Assembly: GCA_007859835.1 (NCBI GenBank)
Contig: SJPJ01000001.1
Span: forward strand, 6,423,632-6,487,631
Length of the DNA stretch: 64,000 bases
Direction: 5' to 3'
From: Novipirellula herctigrandis
GTDB lineage: Bacteria > Planctomycetota > Planctomycetia > Pirellulales > Pirellulaceae
Below the pieces are notes generated by a model that saw only the letters and a program-made list of their open reading frames with translations, did not search any database and had not been told where the DNA came from. The first letter of the stretch is position 1. Each line of letters opens with the position of its first letter. Position numbers and translations under genes: made by a program. Shown here in pieces: positions 1-8,944 of the stretch.

Positions 1-219
1 TTCGAATGGTTTCAACTTCGTCTTGTCGATTCCTGCCTTGCTAAGCGGACATTCGATCGGAGGAAGTGCTTGCGTGCCATCGGCAGCCCGAACGCCGGAG
101 CAGCTCACAAGAAACGTGAGCATCACAATGAGATTCGCTGCCGGCACCATGCCCCAGCACCAGACCGGCCGCAACAATGTCGTCAGCCTCCTTGAAATTC
201 GCGTTATCTGATTTCGCAT
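1..219 (-). CDS. Secreted protein, N-terminal part only (cut by window start)
   Basis: An open frame starts with ATG at 217-219 and runs off the window after 73 codons without a stop. AGGAGG-like purines lie inside rather than before the start, so the start could also be the ATG at 148-150. The first 45 residues hold several arginines, a hydrophobic stretch (ANLIVMLTFLVSC) and an Ala-Ala-Asp site, as expected of a Sec signal or lipoprotein-type leader. The mature part begins DGTQALPPIECPLSKAGID. I do not recognise the family from this fragment. It lies 148 bp downstream of the sulfatase on the same strand. Confidence 0.55.
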   Translation of the reverse strand, partial: MRNQITRISRRLTTLLRPVWCWGMVPAANLIVMLTFLVSCSGVRAADGTQALPPIECPLSKAGIDKTKLKPFE

Positions 220-367
220 TTCTGGCTATTCCTGATCATGCTAATGCCTGAATCCCATCACTTTTGCGCTTCGGCGTCTAAGACTTTGCCGAAGTGAAAC
301 GCCCCCGTGTCACGTTTCGATGCGAGCGGAGACCCGGCAAAGGATCGGCTCCTGTGTAGAGTCAATC

Positions 368-2032
368 CTAAGAAGGTGTTTTCGTCGGAGCGGTTTGCGA
401 AATGGGTCGACTGTGCCCTTGCTTGATAAGCGTGTCAAGTTCCTCTTTCATTTGCCGGGCAATTTCGGGATGCTCATCAATTACGTTTTTCGTTTCCATG
501 GGATCGGTTTGCAGATCAAACAGTTGGAACGGTTCGATGGCGGAGTTCTTCATGTGAAGCTCCACGTTGTACGTATTCTTTGCACCGTAGCGATGCAGTT
601 TCCAGTTTCCAACGCGGAATCCGAAATTGCCTTTCACGCCATTGTCTTGCTGGATCAAATGAGGCCGGCCGACTGCACCGGGTTTTCCCAACAGAGCGTC
701 ACTGACATCGAAGCTGTCTCGACAGGCTTCGTCGTTTGGAAGGGGAACTCCGACGAGCGAACTCAAGCTGGCGGCCAGATCGATTGTGCAAACGATTTGG
801 TCCGAGACGGCTGGTTGAACCTTGCCGGGCCAACGAACGATCAGTGGCGTTCGAGTGCCTGCTTCGTAAACGTTGTACTTTCCGCCACGAAATGGCCCAG
901 CAGGTTTGTGGTCACCAAGCTTCTCGACCGCTTCGTCTTTGTAGCCATCATCGAGCACAGGGCCATTATCGCTGCAAAAAACAATCAGTGTATTATCGGC
1001 AATTTGAAGTCGATCCAACGCGTCGGTCAATTCACCGACGCACCAATCGAGTTGGGCGATCGAATCACCACGCAGACCTAAAGATGTCGTTCCTTGAAAA
1101 CGTTCGTGCGGCATTCGTGGAACATGGAGGTCATGCGACGAGAAAAAGAGAAAGAACGGTTCATCACGGTTCTGTTCAATCCATTTAACCGAATCATTGA
1201 CCCACCGGTCGGCTAATTCTTCGTCGCGAAAACGAGCGGCATGGCCTCCGGTGTAGTAACCGATGCGCCCGATCCCATTATGGATGGAGTGATTGTGTCC
1301 GTGCGACCAATCGAGTCTCAGCGTACTGCGATGCGATACCCCCGTAGGATGATCTTCAGTGGGTTTCTTGTTTCCAACCCAAAGCGGGTCGGAGCTGTCG
1401 AGGTTTTCGACCCGGTGATCGTTGACATAAACTTGAGGAACTCGGTCGTTTGTCGTTGGCAATAGAAGGCAATGATCAAACCCAATTTCCAGCGGCCCGG
1501 GCTTCAAGTCACCGTTCCAATTTGGCTGCCCCTCGCCCAAGCCAAGATGCCATTTTCCGATCACCGCTGTGTTGTAGCCTGCCGATTGCAGCAGCGAAGG
1601 CAATGTGACGGTTCCGGCGGGGATGAGCGTTGGACTGTTCGGTGGTGCAATGCCAGTTCCCTGTTTGCGAAACGCATAAGTTCCAGTCAATAAGGAGTAG
1701 CGAGTCGGTGTGCATGTGGAGGCGGAGCAATAGCCACTGGTAAAACGAATCCCCTCGTTCGCTAAGCGATCGATATTGGGAGTCGTGATTGCCTTTGCGC
1801 CGTAACACGAAACGTCACCGTATCCCAAATCGTCAGCCATGATGACAATGATGTTAGGACGATCGTTGGAGCCGGCCTGTAGCGTTGATGCAGGAAGCAG
1901 ACTTAGCAGCATAAGCAACGCAATGATGGACACACCAAGTGTTGTCATGCCCAGTGGCGAAGCGTATTGCAATCGCCGCGGACACCGGTTCCGATTCATT
2001 GAATGCGCGGAATTGTGATGTAACTGTAGCAT
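368..2032 (-). CDS. Sulfatase (S1 family, formylglycine-dependent), exported
   Basis: Hydrolyses sulfate esters, most likely on a polysaccharide or oligosaccharide outside the cytoplasm. The ATG at 2032 is preferred to one at 2077 because GAGG sits 6 nt before it. This gives 554 residues with a long leader (hydrophobic core near residues 30-52). Then come RPNIIVIMADDLGYGD with the metal-binding Asp pair, CTPTR with the Cys (about residue 107) that becomes formylglycine, GKWHLG, and CSDNG with further metal ligands. Length is normal for the arylsulfatase A group. The gene lies about 100 bp downstream of the GntR regulator on the same strand, so co-transcription is possible. The substrate cannot be told from sequence. 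Confidence 0.95.
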   Translation of the reverse strand: MLQLHHNSAHSMNRNRCPRRLQYASPLGMTTLGVSIIALLMLLSLLPASTLQAGSNDRPNIIVIMADDLGYGDVSCYGAKAITTPNIDRLANEGIRFTSGYCSASTCTPTRYSLLTGTYAFRKQGTGIAPPNSPTLIPAGTVTLPSLLQSAGYNTAVIGKWHLGLGEGQPNWNGDLKPGPLEIGFDHCLLLPTTNDRVPQVYVNDHRVENLDSSDPLWVGNKKPTEDHPTGVSHRSTLRLDWSHGHNHSIHNGIGRIGYYTGGHAARFRDEELADRWVNDSVKWIEQNRDEPFFLFFSSHDLHVPRMPHERFQGTTSLGLRGDSIAQLDWCVGELTDALDRLQIADNTLIVFCSDNGPVLDDGYKDEAVEKLGDHKPAGPFRGGKYNVYEAGTRTPLIVRWPGKVQPAVSDQIVCTIDLAASLSSLVGVPLPNDEACRDSFDVSDALLGKPGAVGRPHLIQQDNGVKGNFGFRVGNWKLHRYGAKNTYNVELHMKNSAIEPFQLFDLQTDPMETKNVIDEHPEIARQMKEELDTLIKQGHSRPISQTAPTKTPS

Positions 2033-2136
2033 GGTGATCCTCGGAGGTCGTTTCAAAAAACTATCATCAAAAAGCAAATAGGATGGTTGCCTTACGTTTC
2101 ATTGATGCAAACAAGCCCCGATGTTTGCCGAGAGAG

Positions 2137-2862
2137 TTAACCTGAGCCGAGTACTCTCTCGATGCGATCCGCTGCATCTTTCAGGTGGCTGCGCATCGCT
2201 TCGCTTGCTTCCTTAGGTTTGCGCGCCAAAATCGCATCAAGGACTTTCTGGTGTACAGGAACGGATGCGAGATTTTCTACTGGCTGACGGTTCGTAACTT
2301 CCAAACTTGCTTCGAGCGACACACTGATCACATTGGCAACCGGCGCAAAGAAGGGGTTTCCCGTTGCATGTAGAATTTCGGTGTGGAATCGGGTATCCGC
2401 CAAGTGAAAAGCTTCGACACTGCCGGCTCCCCTTGCCATCTCCTCCCAAGCCTCTTGGATCAATGCCCGTTCGTCGTCGCTAGCACGCTCCGCTGCAAGC
2501 GCTGCTGCGGTAGGTTCGATCGCCTGTCGGAACTCCGTGAGATAGCGAAGCAGTTGGCCATTCACATCCGATTGTGATTGCCATTCCAGCACTTCCGGAT
2601 CGAGATAGTTCCAAACCCGAGCGGGGCGGACAATCGTTCCTCGCTTGGCTCGAGATTCCACTAGCCCCTTGGCCGCTAACGACTTGATCGCTTCGCGGAC
2701 CACGGTTCGGCTAACGCCCATTTCTTCGCAAAGCGTTGTCTCTTGAGGCAGCGGTTCGCCGGGTTTCACCTCGCCTGCCAGAATCCGTGATCCTAGATCG
2801 TGAACGACCTGACCGCATAGATTTCGGGGGGTTCGGATGCTTGCCATGTTCGTCCTAATCAT
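2137..2862 (-). CDS. GntR-family regulator, FadR/FCD subfamily
   Basis: A cytoplasmic DNA-binding repressor or activator of 241 residues. The N-terminal winged helix (about residues 15-75) holds PGEPLPQE and GVSRTVVREAIKSL, followed by the wing ending GTIVRP. Residues 100-235 form an FCD ligand domain with the Asp/His pattern of metal-binding members (HLADTRFHTEIL, then VHQKVLDAI and MRSHL). FCD regulators usually sense sugar acids or other carboxylates. ATG 2862 has AAAGGG 7 nt upstream and is preferred to ATG 2847. An imperfect palindrome lies directly upstream (2880-2898), suggesting autoregulation. A related motif occurs before the RhaT-like operon and the last sulfatase, so it may control galactonate- or anhydrogalactose-type catabolism as DgoR does in E. 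coli. That role is inference. Confidence 0.93.
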   Translation of the reverse strand: MIRTNMASIRTPRNLCGQVVHDLGSRILAGEVKPGEPLPQETTLCEEMGVSRTVVREAIKSLAAKGLVESRAKRGTIVRPARVWNYLDPEVLEWQSQSDVNGQLLRYLTEFRQAIEPTAAALAAERASDDERALIQEAWEEMARGAGSVEAFHLADTRFHTEILHATGNPFFAPVANVISVSLEASLEVTNRQPVENLASVPVHQKVLDAILARKPKEASEAMRSHLKDAADRIERVLGSG

Positions 2863-2879
2863 AATCGGCCCTTTACGTA

Positions 2880-2898
2880 AGTGTTATTGTAATACACT
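2880..2898 (-). promoter_or_regulatory. Candidate GntR operator at the regulator's own promoter
   Basis: A 19-bp imperfect palindrome with arms AGTGT and ACACT around a centre that reads GTATTACAATA on the minus strand. It ends 18 bp before the GntR start codon. FadR-subfamily operators have a GT...AC core, and E. coli DgoR is reported to use TTGTA-TACAA-type sites. The same 11-mer is found at 5984-5994 and a 10-mer of it at 62225-62234. Confidence 0.5.
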
Positions 2899-3097
2899 AG
2901 TCTGGGGGCCCCGTTTTGTCTATCTCGAGCGAAACGATCTCAGATGGATATGAAGTGAGTATGTATCAAACACGCCACGCCTCACGAGTGTTTCGGTATA
3001 ACTCCATCTTCCGAGAAGACTCGACCCTATTGTTGATCTGCCACCACTATAGCCGTCACACTCACTTGCTGGAATCCTATTCGAAAGTGGGTAGTCT

Positions 3098-3151
3098 CTT
3101 CGCCGAGCGGGCCATCTTCGCCGAGCGGGCCATCTTCGCTGAGCGGCCAAT
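3098..3151. repeat. 18-bp tandem repeat, 3 copies
   Basis: The unit CTTCGCCGAGCGGGCCAT occurs twice exactly (3098-3115, 3116-3133) and a third time with a few changes (3134-3151). It is intergenic. Confidence 0.9.
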
Positions 3152-3491
3152 GTCTGTTTCGTCTCCGTTGTTCTTTTACACCACAACTCGAGTCGCGCAT
3201 GTCGTTCACGGACCAAGCGGTTGATGAATGCGAGATCGTCTCCATTTGCCACTTTTGTCTCGGCGTCATTTGTCGATCAACACGCACTTTGGGAGAGCGT
3301 TTCGAATCCTTACTGTGACCTTTCGTGCATTTGACCGGAATATTGGTTTGCGGTGAGACTGTCAACCGCAACGAGTCCAACATGGTTTTTATTGGCGCGA
3401 AGGGTTCGTTGCTTCGTCCGCCACAGCCAACACGTCCACCTTGGCAAGCACCGAATCAAAAGTTGGCAAAGCATGGGGGGCTCCACCGAAA

Positions 3492-3521
3492 ATCATGGAC
3501 AAGATCATCATGGACAAGATC
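3492..3521. repeat. 15-bp tandem duplication
   Basis: ATCATGGACAAGATC occurs twice in perfect tandem at 3492-3506 and 3507-3521 within the gene-poor stretch. Confidence 0.85.
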
Positions 3522-4169
3522 ACCGTGCAAAAATGCCATGCTAAAAAGCCAAGCTCAATCCATTTGGTTTTCGCCAAATTTGTTGTCAGAGGTTAGGCGG
3601 TTCGATTCTTTCCATCGATTCGAATTTCGTTTGATGCGAGGGTTGTGTGTCGATTTGTCGGATCGACGCGTGCTCGAGTGTTTTGGCATCGGAAAATGCG
3701 TCTGCCAGTAGGTCATTTGGAAGGATGCCGGCATGTGTTTAGATCTCTCTTAATTGCCATTTTTTGCTCGTCACCGGATCGCCCACTTCGCCTCACTCAC
3801 GAGGGATCAATACCCCCCGCCTACCCCTGGGCGTAGTGCTCGTGGCTACGAAAGTTCGTGAAAATCCGAAAAATAGGCTCTTCTCTATTGACCGGAGGCC
3901 AGCTTGTCGTACAATAAGGTTGTTGGCAATGTGCGGCGTCGTCTATGAGGTTTTTTTCAAGACGACAGCTAATCCAAGAGTTGATGGAGCTTTTCTTTGC
4001 CGTCATTCGGTTGCTAGTGAGTCCTTGTCATATATCTGTAAATGTGAAAGTCCGGCTGTTCTTGGAAGGGCCGTCGTGTCGCGTGCGTCGTTTTGCTGCG
4101 TCAGCATCATGTTCGCATGATCAATCAATCAATTAGTTTTTTTTCTGCTCCTATTACAGGGAATCTTTC

Positions 4170-4373
4170 ATGCGAATTATGCGAATGCTAATTCTCCTCG
4201 CGTTAGTGGTTCCGGTGCTTCCGGGCTGCGGCGATTCAACTGAACCCACGGTCACTACGACAACCGATGAGTTGCAGCAGTTCATTGCGGATAACCCAGA
4301 GCTGAATGTGACGGAAGAGGATTTTGCCGGTCAAGGAATGGGGCCAGCGAAGGGTGAATCGCAAGGGGAGTAG
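4170..4373 (+). CDS. Small lipoprotein
   Basis: A 67-residue protein with a lipoprotein signal: hydrophobic MLILLALVVPV then the lipobox LPGC, with the Cys at about residue 20. The mature chain is short, acidic and Thr-rich (TVTTTTDELQQF), then Gly-rich at the end. Start ATG 4170 follows an AGGGAA stretch 6-10 nt upstream. Planctomycetes often carry such a mini-lipoprotein next to a DUF1559 pseudopilin-like gene, and one follows here after 139 bp. The function is unknown; an accessory role for the neighbour in the envelope is a guess. Confidence 0.8.
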   Translation: MRIMRMLILLALVVPVLPGCGDSTEPTVTTTTDELQQFIADNPELNVTEEDFAGQGMGPAKGESQGE

Positions 4374-4512
4374 TTTCAAGTATCAGGCTGTGGCTTTCTC
4401 TGGTGCGTCTCAGTGTTGTGTCAGTGGTTCGCAGTCATTGATGAGTGTTCTAAGGATGGTGGCCTTTATGTTTGGCTGCCTTATTTACTTTTTTGAAATG
4501 TTGGAGAGATAG

Positions 4513-5772
4513 ATGGAAATGATTCGACGCAAACGCGCTTTTACGTTGGTGGAATTGTTGGTGGTGATCGCCATCATCGGTGTATTGGTTGGGTTGCTGC
4601 TGCCCGCCGTTCAAGCAGCACGTGAGGCGGCTCGGCGGATGAGCTGTAGCAATAATTTCAAGCAGATTGGCTTGGCTATTCACAACTACCACAGTGCCTA
4701 TAGCCAAATGCCCAGGCATGGCACCGGAACCACCGGGACGACTTTGGTCGACGGCCAGTCCACGTCATGGGCGGGTGCATCTTGGGGCCCTCCAGGGCAT
4801 AACCGATTTGAATTGAGTGCTTTGGTGGGGTTGACTCCATTTATTGAGCAACAAGCTTTGTGGGAGCAGATCTCCAATCCTTTGGCATCGCCCCAGAATC
4901 CTACCTCCATATTTTCAGCAATGGGACCTAATCCAGGGCGAAACCTGGCGAGTCACGCGAACAATCGTTACGACCCTTGGTTAACCAATATTCCGTCGTT
5001 TCGTTGCCCTAGTGATCCTGGCGTTGGGCTTCCTGCTCAAGGGCGTACTAATTACGCCGTCTGCCTTGGTGATTCCATGACACGCAGTAACATGGGAGTT
5101 TATTGGCACAATGGGGCCACCAACTCCCAAATGTACGAAATGGCAAGAGAGTCCAATCGAGGTGTGTTCCAACCTAGGCAAAAGTCGAGGTTCCGCGACA
5201 TCCTTGATGGTCTCTCCAACACGATCTGCATGGGCGAAATCGCTACAGACCTAGGTGACCACGACGCTCGTACCGAGGCTGCTAAGAACCCAAATACATC
5301 GGATTCTTGGAGCCATTCGAAAGCTGGTAACGCAATTGCATGCCAGTCCGTCAAAGATCCTCTTCGTCCACAATTCTGGGCGACATCGGGTCCTAACCCT
5401 GCGAGCTTGACTTCGCCGGTTGAAGAGCGTCGCGGATATTGCTGGGCACGGTTCACACCGATCTTTACCGGCATGCTTACGATCCTTCCGCCTAATAGGG
5501 AAGTCTGCAATTCGTCGCCAAATCAACCGCAATGGCTCGCCACTGGGGAGTCGACCGCGCCGCCAAGTAGTCGTCACCAAGGTGGTTGTCATGTCTTGAT
5601 GACCGATGGTGCAGTGAAGTTTATCACTGACTCGATCGAAGCAGGTAACCAAAACAGCGCCCAAGTGCGCCGCGGTGGTCCTTACGTGACACCAGGTTCG
5701 CAGAGTCCCTTCGGGCTCTGGGGATCACTCGGAACGCGTGCTTCAAAGGAAACGGTTAGCGACGAAATCTAA
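4513..5772 (+). CDS. DUF1559 protein with type IV pilin-like N-terminus
   Basis: A 419-residue protein. The N-terminus is a prepilin-type signal: basic MEMIRRKRA, then FTLVELLVVIAIIGVLVGLL with Glu at +5, which would be cut before Phe by a prepilin peptidase and leave a methylated pseudopilin helix. Next comes the planctomycete-typical AAREAARRMSCSNNFKQIGLA. The long central region carries the family features of DUF1559 (SBP_bac_10), and near the end GGCHVLMTDGAVKFI matches the C-terminal H...DG motif. These proteins occur in dozens of paralogues per planctomycete genome and probably act at the cell surface, but their job is not known. GGAGA lies before ATG 4513. A strong terminator follows at 5807. 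Confidence 0.93.
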   Translation: MEMIRRKRAFTLVELLVVIAIIGVLVGLLLPAVQAAREAARRMSCSNNFKQIGLAIHNYHSAYSQMPRHGTGTTGTTLVDGQSTSWAGASWGPPGHNRFELSALVGLTPFIEQQALWEQISNPLASPQNPTSIFSAMGPNPGRNLASHANNRYDPWLTNIPSFRCPSDPGVGLPAQGRTNYAVCLGDSMTRSNMGVYWHNGATNSQMYEMARESNRGVFQPRQKSRFRDILDGLSNTICMGEIATDLGDHDARTEAAKNPNTSDSWSHSKAGNAIACQSVKDPLRPQFWATSGPNPASLTSPVEERRGYCWARFTPIFTGMLTILPPNREVCNSSPNQPQWLATGESTAPPSSRHQGGCHVLMTDGAVKFITDSIEAGNQNSAQVRRGGPYVTPGSQSPFGLWGSLGTRASKETVSDEI

Positions 5773-5806
5773 GCTTGGTCATCGCAGGCTTGAGAGTTGA
5801 CAGATG

Positions 5807-5843
5807 GGGCCTCATTCCTTGGTTAGGAATGGGGCCCTTTTTT
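5807..5843 (+). terminator. Rho-independent terminator after the DUF1559 gene
   Basis: A 13-bp stem (5807-5819 with 5825-5837, one G-T wobble) with a 5-nt loop is followed by a run of six T. It lies 35 bp past the stop codon at 5772. Confidence 0.9.
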
Positions 5844-6229
5844 GTTCCTTAGAGGTTGGTTTGAGGGTGCCAGTTGGTATTCCCTAGTCATACCTCGTTG
5901 GGCTGCGGCGATTTAGAAGATGCGGTTTCGTCGCAACAGGTCAATTTCCATGTCTTGTTAGTTGACTATCAACGCGATTTCAGGTATTACAATATGGCAA
6001 GCTGGCCGCATGTATGGCATGGAATACTTGTGGTTGGAACAGCGTATTGGCTGGATGCTAAAAGCTTGGAACACATTTTGGCTTTTGGCGGGATGCGATA
6101 CACCGCTCATATGGGGTTGTGTATGGTGGCGTGCCGACTCACCTTTGCAGGATTACGCTGCGTGTTGCAATGTGGATGCTGTTTGTCGGCGAGGACGCAC
6201 TCTGGAAATTGTATTGGAGACGCTAGGTT
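5844..6229. other. Leader region before the RhaT-like operon
   Basis: About 390 bp between the terminator and the next gene. No credible coding frame was seen. It contains the candidate promoter and operator at 5962-5994, which would leave a 5' leader of roughly 230 nt. Confidence 0.5.
5962..5994 (+). promoter_or_regulatory. Candidate sigma-70 promoter overlapped by GntR-type motif
   Basis: TTGACT (5962-5967), a 17-bp spacer and TATTAC (5985-5990) form a plausible promoter. The motif GTATTACAATA (5984-5994) covers the -10 element and is identical over 11 bases to the centre of the palindrome before the GntR gene. A bound regulator here would block the RNA polymerase. This is inference from sequence only. 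Confidence 0.5.
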
Positions 6230-7324
6230 ATGAATGAGTTCTTATTTCCTCTATTGCTGGTGTTGCTGGCCAGCGTCTTTCAGGGCACGTTTGGGTTGGG
6301 CATGAAGTATGTCAAGCCGCTTGCTTGGGAGGCTTGGTGGATTGTTCATGCGACGGTCGCAATGGTGATCTTCCCGTTGATTTGGGCTTTGATGGTGGTG
6401 CCCGATCTTGGTGCCGTGATCGCTTCGGCGCCGACCAATGAACTCATCACTGGTGCGCTGCTCGGTTTTGTTTGGGGAGTTGGCGGCATCATGTTTGGGG
6501 TCTCGGTTGGCTACATTGGTATGTCGTTGACCTACGGCATCGTGATGGGGCTTTGCTCGATCGCCGGTGCTCTGATTCCGCTGTTCTTGCGGTACGATTC
6601 AGTGAACCCCGATAGTCTGCCTTATCTCTATACAGGGTTGGCTTTGTTGGCAATCGCGGTGGTGATTGTGACGATTGCTGGATTGCAACGTGATAAGAAG
6701 TTGGCTGAAGGGAACGCGAACATTGAAGGAATCAAAAAGGGCAAGGCGTTTCGTATTGGGCTCGTGATTGCCTCGCTTAGCGGCATTCTATCGGCGATGC
6801 TTGCTGTTGGTTTTGACAACACATCGGAAATCGGCAAGCTGGCAGAAGAAGCCGGTGCGTTGCCACGCAATACGGCTTTGGCGCGTTGGATCGTTGTGCT
6901 CGCCGGTGCCTATCTGATGAATGCTGGCTACGCAATCTTCTTGCTGATTAAGAACAAGTCGTTTGGTTCATTCAAAACTCCTGGCATGTTCTCGGCACTT
7001 AAATGGTCGATTATTGCTGGTTTGCTGTGGTTTGCCGCTCTGGGTACGTACGGTCAAGGCGTGGCGTTGATGGGTGACATCGGCACGATGATTTGTTGGC
7101 CAGTGATGTTGGGGCTTTCGTTAATCGTTAGTAATATCGCTGCGTTGATTACGGGGGAGTGGAAAGGAATGCAAGGTCCGCTCAAGCTGATGGCTCTCGG
7201 AGTCTTGGTGATCATCATCGCGACCGTGGTCATGGCTTATGCCTCGACGCTGAAGGCAGATGAACAGTTGGTTCCGGATCGTGTTTCGGTCGTCGCTCCG
7301 CTGCACGAGGGCTTTTTGGCTTAG
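6230..7324 (+). CDS. RhaT-family sugar/proton symporter
   Basis: An inner-membrane protein of 364 residues with about ten hydrophobic segments. It resembles E. coli L-rhamnose:H+ symporter RhaT along its length: FGLGMKYVKPLAWEAWWIV near the start, GFVWGVGGIMFGVSVGYIGMS around residues 80-100, and GLLWFAALGTYGQG near residue 265. Rhamnose is the known substrate of the family, but planctomycete members are many and may carry other deoxy-sugars or acids. It heads a plus-strand run of catabolic genes and lies about 240 bp downstream of the candidate promoter/operator. No rhamnose isomerase, kinase or aldolase is nearby, so a substrate other than rhamnose is likely. Confidence 0.88.
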   Translation: MNEFLFPLLLVLLASVFQGTFGLGMKYVKPLAWEAWWIVHATVAMVIFPLIWALMVVPDLGAVIASAPTNELITGALLGFVWGVGGIMFGVSVGYIGMSLTYGIVMGLCSIAGALIPLFLRYDSVNPDSLPYLYTGLALLAIAVVIVTIAGLQRDKKLAEGNANIEGIKKGKAFRIGLVIASLSGILSAMLAVGFDNTSEIGKLAEEAGALPRNTALARWIVVLAGAYLMNAGYAIFLLIKNKSFGSFKTPGMFSALKWSIIAGLLWFAALGTYGQGVALMGDIGTMICWPVMLGLSLIVSNIAALITGEWKGMQGPLKLMALGVLVIIIATVVMAYASTLKADEQLVPDRVSVVAPLHEGFLA

Positions 7325-7482
7325 CTGCTATCTGGCTTGGTTTTTTTAGGCTCATGCCGATCGTTTTTATTGGAGTGATTCTCTGCGTCACGATGCTCAA
7401 AGAAATATTCAAACCGGATGGGTGATCCCTCCGCAAATTAGGTTTTTGATTCTCATCTAATCTTTCACACAGCAAAATAACT

Positions 7483-8691
7483 ATGAAAATTAAATGCATT
7501 CGAACGCATCATCTGCGTGACCACCTTGAGGTTCCGTTTGGTTTTTCTCAGTGGTTTTATGACACTCGCAATACGCTTTGGGTTGAAATTGTCGCAGAGG
7601 ACGGTACGACGGGGTGGGGCGAGTGCTATGGTCCCGCTGAGGTCTACCAAGCTGCGATCACAAGTTTCTATGCTCCACGCTTGTTGGGTAAAGATGCGTT
7701 GGCAACCGATGTCTTGTGGCACTTGATGTGGCGAGCTTCCCTCGATTTCGCCCGTGGCGGTGTCATGATGGGCGCAATGTCCGGTATTGATATGGCATTG
7801 TGGGATCTTCGCGGCAAGGTTTTGGGCCAGTCCGTTTCGGAATTGATGGGAGGCCGCTATATCGATGAAGTCCCTTGCTATGCCACCGGTATGTATTTCA
7901 AAGAAATGCCAGAATCGGACCTGATCGCATCGATAGTCGATGAGGCAGCCGGTTACCAACAACAAGGTTTCACGGCCTTGAAGATCAAGGTTGGTAAGAA
8001 CTTGTCGTTCGATATCCGTCAAGTCGAAGCGATGCGCAAGGCGCTTCCGAACATGACCATGATGGCCGACTCGAATCACGCCTACGATTTGCCCGAAGCG
8101 ATTCAGATCGGGCACGTGTTGAGCGAACATGATTTCGGATGGTTTGAAGAACCGTTGTCGCCTGAGTTTGAAAACCAGTTTCGCCAGTTACAGGACAAGG
8201 TCGACATCCCGATCGCCACCGGCGAATGCGAGCAGACGCGGTACGGATTCCAGCGACTCCTTTCGACGGGTGGCGTTCAAATCGCGCAACCTGACTTGGC
8301 GTATTGTGGCGGGCCTTCCGAGGCGTTAAAGATTCGCAATGTGGCGTCGTCAATGGGGATCAACGTTGTGCCGCATTGTTGGGGTACAATGCTCAACTTG
8401 GCCGCAGCGACTCACTTCCTCGCTTCGGGCTATCGTGAGCCGGGTCGTAAAGAAGTTGCTCCTCCGCTGCTGGAATACGATCGTACGCCAAACGCGCTGC
8501 GAGATCAGTTGTTTGAAGTCCCCGTGGTGGTGAAAGATGGCATTGCTCAAGTCCCCACCGGACCGGGACTCGGTGTTACCGTCAATAAGGCTGCGATGAA
8601 GTCATTTGAAATTCGGGAAACGGAAGTCAAGGATCCAATACATGTTGGCCTCGCTCCTGCCGGCTACGTGGCTAGTGTTGCTAGTCACTAG
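7483..8691 (+). CDS. Mandelate racemase/muconate lactonizing family dehydratase (acid sugar)
   Basis: A 402-residue cytoplasmic enolase-superfamily enzyme. Its capping N-domain is followed by a barrel holding the catalytic Lys pair (KIK, residues 167-169), metal ligands Asp196 (MADSNH), Glu222 (WFEEPL) and Glu248 (ATGECE), and the Asp271/His298 dyad (IAQPD...PHCWGT) of the mandelate-racemase subgroup. Such enzymes remove water from aldonates (galactonate, fuconate, rhamnonate, arabinonate) or ring-open anhydrogalactonate, giving 2-keto-3-deoxy acids. Downstream aldolase and kinase genes fit a product of the KDG or KDGal type. The exact substrate is open. ATG 7483 has no obvious Shine-Dalgarno sequence. 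Confidence 0.92.
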   Translation: MKIKCIRTHHLRDHLEVPFGFSQWFYDTRNTLWVEIVAEDGTTGWGECYGPAEVYQAAITSFYAPRLLGKDALATDVLWHLMWRASLDFARGGVMMGAMSGIDMALWDLRGKVLGQSVSELMGGRYIDEVPCYATGMYFKEMPESDLIASIVDEAAGYQQQGFTALKIKVGKNLSFDIRQVEAMRKALPNMTMMADSNHAYDLPEAIQIGHVLSEHDFGWFEEPLSPEFENQFRQLQDKVDIPIATGECEQTRYGFQRLLSTGGVQIAQPDLAYCGGPSEALKIRNVASSMGINVVPHCWGTMLNLAAATHFLASGYREPGRKEVAPPLLEYDRTPNALRDQLFEVPVVVKDGIAQVPTGPGLGVTVNKAAMKSFEIRETEVKDPIHVGLAPAGYVASVASH

Positions 8692-8761
8692 AGCATTTTT
8701 AAGTTGGATGTACGCTAAGCCCCGTCCGGGCATTGCGGCGCCGGGGCACACCCTGGCCTAA

Positions 8762-8799
8762 TTGGCCCCACGTCCATTACTTGGCCCCACGTCCATGAT
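8762..8799. repeat. 19-bp tandem duplication
   Basis: TTGGCCCCACGTCCAT followed by TAC or GAT occurs twice in tandem (8762-8780, 8781-8799) in the gap between the dehydratase and the aldehyde dehydrogenase. Confidence 0.85.
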
Positions 8800-8944
8800 G
8801 AAAAAGCGTTAGCGAACTGCCCTGCTTGAAAGCCAATCCCTGTTTTTTCGGTCGATACAAATTTCAGGTCGATACCAAGCAACCTAACCATCACGTACAG
8901 CGGTCGAAACCTAAACACTCCCAACAGTCCATCAAGGTGAAACG

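Larger units (their letters stand above)
2899..4169. other. Gene-poor stretch, 1.27 kb
   Basis: No convincing gene was found on either strand. Open frames here are short, lack ribosome binding sites and resemble no family I know. It contains the 18-bp triplication at 3098-3151 and a 15-bp duplication at 3492-3521, and may be decayed coding sequence. Confidence 0.6.

Noticed and set aside
320..1188. Long plus-strand open frames opposite the first sulfatase
   Set aside because: They are antisense to a gene with all sulfatase motifs, contain no family signature and have no ribosome site.
2916..3224. Plus-strand frame of 102 codons with repeated FAERAI
   Set aside because: The repetition comes from the 18-bp DNA repeat; no start signal or family match.
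5874..6237. Two overlapping frames just before the RhaT-like gene
   Set aside because: Composition is Cys/Trp-rich and unlike a protein, and they overlap the candidate promoter and the next gene's start.
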